Shown here piece after piece: positions 50,660 to 61,707 of a DNA stretch of 64,000 nt. Position 1 is the first letter of the stretch. The number at the start of each line of letters is the position of its first letter. Position numbers and translations under genes: made by a program. The notes under the pieces are model-generated. The model worked only from the letters and a program-made list of their open reading frames with translations, made no database searches and had not been told where the DNA came from. Source of the stretch: Tetrahymena thermophila SB210 (taxonomy: Eukaryota > Ciliophora > Oligohymenophorea > Hymenostomatida > Tetrahymenidae); assembly GCF_000189635.1 (NCBI RefSeq), contig NW_002476483.1:41117-105116 (forward strand). Direction: 5' to 3'.

Positions 50660-52166
50660 ATATCAAGAAATTTCACACAGCCAGTCCATCAAAAAGGCAT
50701 AGAGGCGTGATGATAGAATAGCGTAATCAAAGCTTTTATTTAGTTAAATTCTTCTAAGAAAATTGCATATTGAATTTAAACTTCATAAATTATTATTTCT
50801 TTCTGGTTTTCATAGAAATTTAATATAACAATTTATATAGTTTAAACATAAAATGTGAATCATGTAATTATTTAAGTAATTAATAATGAAAGAATGCATT
50901 AATGAAAGATTTATTAATTGAATATAGTATGGTTGCTATTCTTCTTACTTTCTTTCTATGTTTGTTTGTTTTACTTTTTGTTTTGGTAAATTATTTTTAC
51001 ATAAGGAATGTATGTAAATCTATGTTTATTTGTTAAATTAATATATAAAATCAATAAAAAGAATAAAATTAAGATAAAAATAAATTGTTTTAATTTTCTT
51101 GACAAACAGGGCTTATACATACTGTTTATTTTAGAAATAGGTTTTTTTTCTCTTCGATTACCGCTTTTAATTCAAATTACCACTTTCATTTGAATTTTTG
51201 GTTTAGCTCAAAGATATTTAGCTTCATGCTTTCACTTGAAGTGCTTAAAAAGCACTCAAAATAGCTTAGACTCATAAAATACTTCTAAAATGAAACAAAG
51301 CAAACTTTTTTTTGCATTTTTATGCCATTATTTTTGTTCATTTAGCCATAAAAATCAATTTTTTTAGCTTAGCAATTTCAGTCGCTTTTATATTCTGTCA
51401 TTTATTGATACATTTATCAGAGCTGCTTTACTTAAATTTCTTTTTTTCAGATAAAAAGTAAAGCAAATTTTAATTTATTTCTAAAAAAAAAAATATTAAT
51501 TCCAGATGATATTTGTCTTTGCTTTCCCTTTCTTTCTAAGTTTTTTAATTTGGCAAGTCTAATATTAAGCTAAATTTCTCATCTTCTCTTTCAGCTTAAC
51601 AAAAAATTTATTCAAAATTGAGTCTGTATAGAAAACTGATTAACTTTCAAATATTATTTCTTTCACTTAGTATTTCTGAAGTATTTTCTTTCTTTCCATT
51701 TTATAATTATATAAAGAACGCCTCCTTTTAAACAAAAATCTATTATTTTCTACTCTTTCTCTTCTAGTCTAGTGTATTTATTTTATATATTCTTTTATAA
51801 TCCAACTATATTGGATTTGAAATTATAAAAAACTTGTATTCAAAGCATGATATTTTTAATAATGTATTTTCATTCTTTATATTTTTTAAAAAATAAATGG
51901 ATGAATAAAGCAAGTACTTCTTTACTTAATTTCTAAACAAAATTGAATGAAATAATTAAATTTTTTGCATGATATTGATTTAAAAATACTACTTTGTAAA
52001 AGAAACTATTAGAAATACTTAAATTTGTATTTGGTGAATTCAGGATAACAAATTAACTTATTGTAATCATAGTCAAATAATTTAAGCTAAATTTAGATAT
52101 TGTTTTTTTGTTTTCTACTTAAAAATTCTATTAAATACTAACTAATTAAAAGTTAATTTATTTTAA
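50660..52166. other. Intergenic before the SET-domain gene
   Basis: AT-rich; no convincing frame on either strand. Its end should hold the promoter of the SET gene. Confidence 0.55.
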
Positions 52167-53531
52167 ATGGAAGAAAATAGCTGCTTATCGAAGGAATTTT
52201 AACTATTTCTTGAAAATAACATCAAGGATTATAAAAATTTTAAATGCAAAGCTGCAGTTCTTTCCAATTTTGGTGGATGCCTGGTTGCAAAATAATCTGT
52301 TAATGAAGGAGAAGAACTTCTTCGTATTCCTGAAACATTATTTATTACATTGAGTGTTGCAATTACTAAATTACCCATATTAAGAGAAGTCAAAAGCAAT
52401 TTGAATGTATAAAAAAAGAGTATACTGGCTTTCTTCTTGTTCAAAGAAAAAAAAGATGCATCCAGCTTTTATCATTGCTATTTAAATTCAATTCCTAAAT
52501 AATACACTAACACTATCACATGGCAAGAAATCTAATTTAATTTGCTTAGAGATGAACTAAAAACCAAGCATTAAAAGAAGTAATAAAAATTGCTCTCTGA
52601 ATTTGATGCTATTAAAAATTACATCTCTTCAAATAAAGACTACTCTCATATATTTGAAGGAATTAATGAAGCAGAGTTTTTATAATTGGTAGCTATGATA
52701 GAGTCAAGAACTCTCTTTTTTAAAAATGAGCAAGATTCTACTTCTGAAGTTGGTGCAATGATTCCTTTTTATGACCTTGCAAATCATACTTTTATGGAAG
52801 GAATTGACCATTTCAAATACTTCTATTTTGATTAAATTAGTAAAGAATATGTAATGAGGGCATACAAACATTTTGTTGCAGAAGAATAAATTTTTATAAC
52901 TTATGGAAATTATAATAATGAGCACTTTTTAGATTATTATGGATTTATTCCATTTAACAATTAAAGAGAGGCTTTATAATTCACAATATAATCTGATTAA
53001 TTGCCCAAAATACTTGGCAAGGACTTTACAAAAAAGTTAAGAGAAAATAGCTTAATTGGTTAGCAAATCCTCAATCATTTTTATGCAGGTCAAAATTTAA
53101 AACCAAATATTGTAATTGAAATAGAAGAAGCTAGTTAATCATTTAGTTGGGAAACTATTACTTTCTTGTAAGTTTTTAGTCTAGACTTGGATATAAATTA
53201 GCTAAAGACTACATCTGAAACATCAAAATAAAAATCTAATAAATTTGATAATAAATCTTCAAAATAACCTGCAAAAAGTACATCTTAAAAGAGCTAATTA
53301 GCTGCAATACTAGAAGCCTTTAATTCTAATTAAATAGAAAACTAGAGCTACTTCAACTAATAACTATATAAATAATATGCTTAGAACATAAAATAATATT
53401 TACAATCACTCTATAAAGACATTAAATTTAGTGAAAAAAGTATTGATATCAATTAAAATTAGTTTTGCACACTTCTGGCAACAGATTTTACCTAAAAGGA
53501 AATGAAAATAGTTGATAACTGCAAATTCTGA
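52167..53531 (+). CDS. SET-domain lysine methyltransferase, SETD3/SETD6/Rubisco-LSMT type
   Basis: Single exon of 455 codons, ATG 52167-52169 to TGA 53529-53531. The N-terminal SET part reads VLSNFGGCLVAKQSVNEGEE then LLRIPETLFIT, the usual opening of split-SET enzymes. A helical insert follows, then VGAMIPFYDLANHTF, matching the P..DxxNH motif that binds S-adenosylmethionine, and IFITYGNYNNEHFLDYYGFI, which holds the catalytic Tyr and the closing YGF. The C-terminal ~200 residues correspond to the substrate-binding domain and carry a Gln/Ser/Lys-rich insert. Expected reaction: methyl transfer from S-adenosylmethionine to a lysine or histidine of a non-histone protein. The substrate cannot be told from sequence. 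No signal peptide, so cytosolic or nuclear. Confidence 0.9.
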
Positions 53532-54187
53532 TTTTATACAACTATTTATTTAATTTAAGCAGTTGTTTATATAAATTTAAATATAAAAAGAAATATATTA
53601 ATAGTTAGAAGTATTTATATTAATTAAGTAAATTACTTTTATATTATTAAATGCCTTTAATTTATAATAATTTTTTTGAGTATGAAAATATTAATAATAA
53701 ATTTTGATTAACAATTAATTTTAAATCAATGAAATTCAATTTTTTATTCTTTTCTTTTAATTTTAGCTTTTTTTAAAAAAATTTTTGCCATTTGTCCCGA
53801 TGTGCCCAACTTAGACAGGTTGGACTGTATAATTGGTTCAACTATTAATATTTATATTAATTAATAATAATAATAAGAAGAAAAATAAATTTTTGTAATT
53901 AATTAAGATTTTCTTAATTTGGTAAAGTGAAAAATATTAAATTTAATAGAATATTTTAAGTATAAGTTTTAAATAGAAATATTAAAGTTTAATAAAGTAT
54001 GATACACAAAAATATTTTCATAAATCTTCTAAAAGTAAATTTTTATTTTTAGATAATCATTATAATTTATTAATTTTTTTATTCAAATTAAATAGAAATA
54101 AAAGTAAATTAACTTTTTAATATTGTTATTATCAATTAAATTTTCATAAGTTGCTATTCAAGATTTTTGAAAAAAAAAATAAAATAA
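53532..54187. other. Intergenic with a GC-richer hairpin
   Basis: AT-rich except 53791-53830, where CCAAC (53806-53810) and GTTGG (53819-53823) can pair around an 8-nt loop, followed by ggttcaact at about 53836. It lies between the SET gene and the start of LRR gene B. Role unknown. Confidence 0.5.
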
Positions 54188-57100
54188 ATGATCTTATAGA
54201 ATAGCTCTTTCTATGATCTAAAAAAAGTAAATATTTTATTAATTTTATTTAAATTTATTTTTAATTATAAAAAAAGTTTTTAAATTCTTCACTTGAATCT
54301 CATTAGGTTCTTCATATTGATCTGAAGAGGTTGATCTAATTTATTATCATTTAATATTTTTTATATTAAATTTTATAGTTATATTAATTTTTACTTTTTA
54401 AATAGAAACTTTCATCTATTTTATTATTATTATTATAAATATTTATAATTTCCGCTAATTTTTATTTGGTTATTAATTATTTATCTTAATTTGAATCATT
54501 TGACAAAGTTAACTGTTTTTAATCTTAGTTCAAATAGCATAAGTCTTTACAATAGACAACTTAAAGAATTTATATTTCTTCTATCTAACTAATTAACTAT
54601 TTTTTTTTCTCCAATATTTAAAAATCACAAATTAATTAGATTTATTTTTTTAATTCTGATTTTATTTATTTATTTTTCTTAGTTATTTAGCTTATTTGTT
54701 CATTTTCAACTTTTTTTTCTTATTAGTTAATCCATTTCTTAATTTATTATATTCTATTTGACTATCTCATAACTCTTTATTTTTTCTTCATAAAAAAGTT
54801 ATAATTAAATTGATGCAATTTCTGTATCAAGCTTAGGTTCTGCTTTAGTAAAATGCTTAAATCTCTCAAATTTGACACTTTTTCTTGAGTAATAACAGTT
54901 TATTTGTTTCTTTTCGTGATATTTAAAAAGAATAAATTTAAAACATTTTAAATCCTTTAATTTATTTATTTATTAGCTTTTATTTAATTTACTTTTGTTT
55001 ATTTGCTGGTCAATTAACTTATTTATTTTTCCCCCCCTACTTTTGCTTTTATTATTAATTAATTAATTTCTTATTGCCTCACTTTTTCCTAAATAACTAA
55101 CTAACTAACTCAGGAATTAAGTAAATCTTTTCTTTAATATTTAAAAAGTGGAAAATTTATTGGTGATGAGGGTGCATCAGGCTTAAGCTCTGGTTTAAAA
55201 AAGTGCACAAATCTCTTAAATTTGACACTTAAGCTTCGGTAAAAACATTTTTTTTTTTGGATTTGATATTTTATCATTTAATAAATTTAAAATATCACTA
55301 ACTTACTTTTTAATTTATTTATTTACTAACTTTTTATTTGATTAATTCTTCTTTTTTTATTTTTTATTTGTTTATTAATTTAACTCTATTTACATTCTTA
55401 ACTTTAGCCTTTATATTTAGAGTTAATTTCTTGTTATTTTAAATTTTCCCTTCTACCTAAATAATTAAATATTTATTTTTTCTTCAATATATAATAAGTT
55501 ATAATAAATTTTGTTGTGATGGAGCATCAGTGTTAGGTTCTGGTTTAGAAAAGTGCACCAATCTCTCAAATTTAATACTTGATCTTAAGTATAAACATTT
55601 GTTTGTTTTGGATTGCTAATTTAAAAATGAATTTTAAACAAAAGCATTTTTATTTCTTTTTTAGTTTATATTTCATTTATTTTTTTGTTTTTTTATAAAT
55701 TTAGCATATACTATTACTTTTATTAATAATTGATTAATTAATTCGTTTCTAATAATTTCATATTTTTTCCTATTAACTAAAAAATTAACAATTATTTTTT
55801 GGTTAATATTTATAAGTTGCAATCAAATTGGTGGAATAGGTGCTTCATGCTTGGGTTCAAGTTTAGGAAAGTGCACTAATCTTTCAAATTTGATATTATG
55901 TCTTGTGTAAAATTGATTGTTTTTTTGTTTTGGATTGTGATATTTTATAATATAAAAATGAAATTAAAACAGTACAACCAACCAACTCTTTTAATTTATT
56001 TATATAAATTTTTTATTTTTTTAGGATTTTTGCTTTTTTTTTGTTTAATTTTTTATGTTAAATTTTTGCTTTTATTATTAATTAAATTTATTTGTTTCTT
56101 ATTATTTTATATATTTTCTTTTTCCTTCAAACTAACTAACTAACTAACTATCTTACTATATTTATTCTTGAATAATTAAAAAGTCAAAATTAAATAGATG
56201 ATTAAGGTGCATAAGGCTTTAGTGCTGGTTTAGAAAAGTGCACTAATCTCTCAAATTTGACCCTTGATCTTGAGTAAAAACATTTTATTTGTTTTTTTTT
56301 TATTATGATATTTTTTAATATAAAACAATAAATTTTAATTTATTTATTAGTTTTTTATGATTTAATTTTCTTTAGATTCTTCTTGTATATTTTTTTGTTA
56401 ATTTTATTTAATTTTTAATTTTCAAATATTTATTACTTTATTTTAAATAAATTTTTTTATCTCATATTTTTCTTCATTTTTATAATTCTAACTAACTCAT
56501 CAACAATATATTTTTTCATTAAAATTTAAAAGCGAAAATTAAATTGGTGATAAAGGTGCATAAAGCTTAAGCGCTGGTTTAGGAAAGTGTACTAATCTTT
56601 CAAATTGTACACTTAAGCTTCGGTATAAACAGTTTATTTACTTTTAATTATGATATATTATAATATAAAAATAAATTTAAGAACATTCATTTATTTTTTT
56701 TTTTTTTCTTTATTAAGCTTGTGTTTTTTTTAGTTAATTTTACTCAATATTTAATTTTCAACTTTAGCTTTTATATTATTATTTCATTTTTTTCTTCTAA
56801 CTAAATAATTGCGTTTTTTATTCAACATTTATTAAGTTATAATTAAATTGGTGATGAAGGAACTTCAGCCTTAGGTTATGGCTTCGAAAAATGTACGAAT
56901 CTCTCAAATTTAACACTAAACCTTCGGTAAAAATAGTTATTTGTTTTTGATAGTGGGATTTTAAAATAAAACAATAAAATAAATACTCTTTTAATATATT
57001 TATTAGCTTTTTATTTGATTAATTTTTTTATTATAATTCTTCTTCTGTTTTTTTTTTTGTTAAATTTACTATTTTTTTTTACAACTTTTGCTTTTATTTT

Positions 57101-60100
57101 TAATTAATTAATAATTTTTTTGCTTTTTCGTTCTAACTAAATACTTAACTAAAAATTTTTATTCAAAATGAAAAAGTAAAAATTAAATTGGTGATGAAGG
57201 TGGATCAAGTCTAGGTGCTGGTTTAGAAAAGTGCACTAATGTCTCAACTTTGACACTCGAACTATCGTAAAAACAATTTATTTTTCTTAGATAGCTATAT
57301 TTAAAAATGACTTTAAAATAAAACAATTAGTTTAATTTTTTATTAGTTTTTGATTTGATTTATTTTTTTTTATATTTCTTCTTGTCTTTTTATTTCATTT
57401 TTATTTATATAAAACTCATTTATTTTTTATTTTCAACTTTAATTTTTATTATTTATTGATTAACTAATTTTTTATTTTTTCATATGTTTTCTTCATTTTT
57501 ATTTTTAATTAACTAATTAACTTTATAATTTTTCTTCAATACTTAAAAAGTAAAAATTAAATTGATGCAATCGGTGCATCAGGCTTAGGTCTTGGTTTAG
57601 GAAAATGCTCTAATCTCTCAACTTTGACACTTGATCTTGAGTAAAAACAGTTTATTTTTTATGGGATTGATACAAATTAAATTAAAATAAACAAACCTAT
57701 TTGTTATCTGTTAGCTATTTAATTATCATTTATTTTTATTCTGTCTGTGTTTTTCTCTTTCTATCTTTCTTAATCATATTCATTTTATCATTTTCAACTT
57801 TTAATTTTATTATTAATTATATCATTTTTTATTTATTCTTTATTTTTTTGTTTTTACTTACTAATTAAATATTATATTTTTCTTCAATATTTAAAAAGTA
57901 GCAATTAAATTGGCGATAAAGGTGTATCAAGCTTAGGGATTGGTTTAGGAGAGTGCAATAATCTCTTAAATTTGACACTTTATCTTCTGTAAAAATAGTT
58001 TATTTGCTTTTTGTAGCAATATTTTTTATCATAAAAATGAACTTAAAAAATAAGAACTCTTTTTATTTATTTATTTACTAGCTTTTAATTTATTTGTTCT
58101 TCTTTTTTTTATTCTCATTATTTTTTATATTTGTTTATTCATTTATTTATTTTCAAAATTTGCTTTTACTATTAATTAATTAGTTAATCTATTTCTTATT
58201 ATTTCATATTTTTTATTCACTCTATCCTTCTAATTAACTAACTATTGAATACTTTTTCTTCAATATTTAATAAGTTATTGTTAAATTGGTGATGAAGGTG
58301 CATCAGGCTTAAGTTCTAGTTTAAAATAGTGCACTAATCTCTCAAATTTAATGCTTGATCTTAAGTATAAACAGTTTCTTTATTTTAGATTATGATATCT
58401 TTTAATTTTTATTTTGCTTGTGTTTTTTTCTTTGTTTGTTAATTTAAATAATTTTTCATTTAACTTTTGGTAGTATTATTAACTAATCCATTTCTTATTA
58501 TTTGATATTTTTACTTCATTTCTTCCTTCTAACTAACAAATTATCTAAACATTTTTTCTTCAATATTTAAAAAGTTAAAATTAAATTGGTGATCAAGGTG
58601 CATCAAACTTAGGTTTTAGTTTAGGAAAATGCATTAATCTCTCAAATTTGAAACTATATCTTCTGTAAAAATAGTTTATTTGCTTTAGATTATGCTATAT
58701 TTAATTTTATATTTATATTACTCATAATTTATTTTTCAATTTTTAAATTTATTATTAATTATATTTTCTTCATTTTTTTCTTCTAATAAACTAATTAACT
58801 ATAAATCTTTTCTTATATAATTTAAAAAGCAGTAATAAAATTAGTGATGAAGGTGCTTCAGGTTTAGGTTTTGGTTTAGGAAAGTGCACTAATCTCTCAA
58901 ATTTGACACTTTAGCTAAGGTAAAAATGAATTATTTGTTTTGGATTGAATTTATTTATAACAATATATACTTATTAGTTTTTATTACTTTCTTTTTTTTT
59001 ATTTTATTCATTTATTTTTTAATTTCAAATTCTATTTTTATTACAAATTAAGTAATTTCTTATTATTTCAAATTATTTCTTCATTTTTTATTTCTAACTA
59101 ACTAATGAACTATCTAATTTTTCTTCAATATTTAAAAAGTGATAATTAAATTGGTGACGAAGGTGCTTATGGTTTAAGTTCTGGTTTAGAAAATTGCATA
59201 AACCTCTAAAATTTGGAACTTAGTCTTAAGTAAAAACATATTATTTGTTTTGGAATGTGAAATTTTTGAATATAAAAATGAAATAAACTAACTAACTCTT
59301 TTAATTAATTTATTTGATTTATTTTTCTTTATTTATTTTTGTTTGTTTGATTGTATATATAATTTATTTTTTTTACCATTTTTTGCATTTATTATTCATT
59401 AATTTATTATTATTTCATATTTTTTCTTTATTTTTTGCTACTAACGAATAAATAAACTTTGTTTTATATTTTTTCTTCTATTTAAAAAGCAGTAATAAAA
59501 TTGGCGATGAAGGAACATCAGGCTTAGGCTCAAGTTTAGGAAAGTGCCCTAATCTCTCGAATGTAAAGCTTTATCTTACGTAAAAACAGAATATTTATTT
59601 TTGATTATGATAATTTTTAATAAAAATTAAATTAAAACAATATAACTTATTAACTTTTGTAATTTAGTAAGTAAGTAATTAGGTTTTTATTTTATTAATT
59701 TTCTTTTTTTTATTCTGCTTATATTTTTTTGTATTATTTTGTTAATTTAACTCATCATTATTTCATTTTAAACTTTTATTTTTATTTTTATTAATAAATA
59801 ACTAATTAATTAATTTTTTATTATTTCATAGTTTTTTTCATTTTTTCCTACTAACTTCCTTCTAACTAACTAACTAATTAATTTATTTATTTTTTTAATC
59901 TTCAATATTAAAAAAGCGGGAATAAAATTGGTAATAAAAATGCATTAGAGTTATGTTATGGTTTAAGAAAGTGCACTAATCTCTTAAATATGATACTTTA
60001 TCTTTAGTAAAAAGAGTTTAATTATTTATTTATTTTTTTTGGATTGAGATATTTTGAATATAATATGAATTTAAAATAATATAACAAACTCTTTTATTTT

Positions 60101-60368
60101 ATTTATTTATTAGCTTTTTTATTTAATTCATTTTTATTTTTTACTCTGCTAATGTTTTTTATTTGAAATATAATATTTAATTTAAAATTTTTATTTGAAA
60201 TATATATAATACTTAATTAATTTAAAATTTTATTTAATTTCATTTTTTTTAGTAATTTACTTAATTTATGTTAAAAGGAGTAACAAAATCAATAAATCGT
60301 AAAAATTGAAAGAAAAAAGGAATTGTCTTAAATCAAAAAGATTAGTAGCCTATCAAATAAATTTCTGA
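54188..60368 (+). CDS. LRR protein B, paralogue of A, 16 repeat exons with diverged introns
   Basis: Exon 1 is 54188-54226 (ATG, 39 nt, the same length as in A) and exon 2 is 54277-54329 (53 nt, encodes HQVLHIDL). Sixteen 90-nt LRR exons begin at 54799, 55149, 55499, 55817, 56184, 56533, 56837, 57177, 57551, 57899, 58275, 58575, 58830, 59140, 59490 and 59917. The last exon, 60281-60368, ends CLKSKRLVAYQINF then TGA. The total is 1620 nt, 539 residues. Repeats read like NKIGDEGTSGLGSSLGKC then PNLSNVKLYL; position 19 is Cys in nearly all. Every exon is free of in-frame TGA and every junction is phase 2. Introns vary from 165 to 337 bp and have lost most of the likeness still seen in A. The exon 2 donor is GTTGAT, unusual. 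A degenerate unit near 54480-54540 may be a lost repeat. Function unknown. Confidence 0.8.
54780..60010 (+). repeat. Tandem array of LRR exon-plus-intron units in gene B
   Basis: Sixteen units, 255-427 bp apart. Exons stay at exactly 90 nt while introns differ in length and carry scattered short CTAA/ACTA runs near the acceptor. The constant exon length against drifting introns shows selection on the protein. Confidence 0.9.
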
Positions 60369-61707
60369 TTATGATAAATAGGTGGTGAAAAAGGATCAAT
60401 AATATAAAATATTTGAATTATATAAATTAAAATATTAAGTTTAATTTAAATATTTTGTATTCTAATAATTTATGGAGATATTTTTTTATTTTATATAGTA
60501 GGGGGTAAATAAAAAAATATATTTTTGAGTTGAATAATATCAGCAATATAAAAATATTTTTGACAATTTTGACGAAAAAATAATTCAAATTTAAAATCCT
60601 GGTTATGTAGTCTCTTCAATTTCTCTACCAAAATATTTAATATGTTTGTTATAATTAATTCAATATTTATAATATATGATTTAAATATTTAATAAAAATA
60701 ATATCATAAAAATAAGGGTTTATATTTGTAAAAATCTAGATTCATAAATATAATTCAAAGTAATAATTTATAAAAATATTAATCAGTCTGATTTTAAAAT
60801 ATCAGAAATTAATTAGTAAAATTTGCAAAAAAATAAGAATTGCCTCAAATATTTATTAAAAACAGTATGATGAAAGGACTAAAATAAAGAATCAATGAAT
60901 AAATATAAAAGCATAAAAACTAAGCGATATATCCCTACATGTATCAGCACTGTTTTTATATATTTGGATAAGTTTTATATTAAAATTTAAATAACTTTGC
61001 ATTTATTAGCATTATTATTTATTACAGTTCATTTTCTTTATAAATATTTTTCATCATATTAAAAGATTCAGATAAATTTTTTATCAAACTTTATTGTTCT
61101 CCTAAACCTTAAAATATATTTAAACTATTGAGAGATTCAAATTAATATAAAGAGAATAATAAATATAATTGATAAAATAGAAATATTTATGAGAAGTTAT
61201 GCAATTTTTAATGAAATATTATTATTTTTAAATTGTTTTTTCGCATCCTTAAAGATTGAAGATAAATTTAGTTATTCCTTTTAATTATTCTGATTGGTTT
61301 CTTAAATATTGTTGAGAATTTAAGCTATATTAAAATGACTATTTGTATAAATTAATTCTTTTATTTATAACTATTCCAAAATAAATTTTAATGGTATTTA
61401 GTAATCATTAAAATTTTTAAAGCAAACATTTTTTTTATTTTATTTGAATGTAAGTTAATTTATTTATATTTTATTAAATGTTTAACTTTAAGGGTCTGTC
61501 TGTCTGTCTAATGATGTGTAATGTAATATTGAAATGTAAATGAATATAATCTAAAAAATATGTAAATTGTAAATTAATTAAATTAACATAATCAAAAATT
61601 TTTTAAAAAGAACTAATTTTGAACCACACTCAATCTACTTATAATTAATTAATTTTGCTTATTAACTTTTAAATCAATTTTTTAAAAAATTTACATATTT
61701 AAAAAGG
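60369..61707. other. Intergenic before the K+ channel
   Basis: The first ~60 bp resemble the 3' flank of LRR gene A. The rest is AT-rich with a (CTGT)n spot at 61494-61510. No coding frame recognised. Confidence 0.6.

Noticed and set aside
53791-53850. tRNA gene
   Set aside because: No cloverleaf can be drawn: only one 5-bp stem and a weak B-box-like match, with no acceptor stem.
55898-56143. Plus-strand frame of 81 residues
   Set aside because: It covers an intron of LRR gene B and only reflects T-rich sequence.
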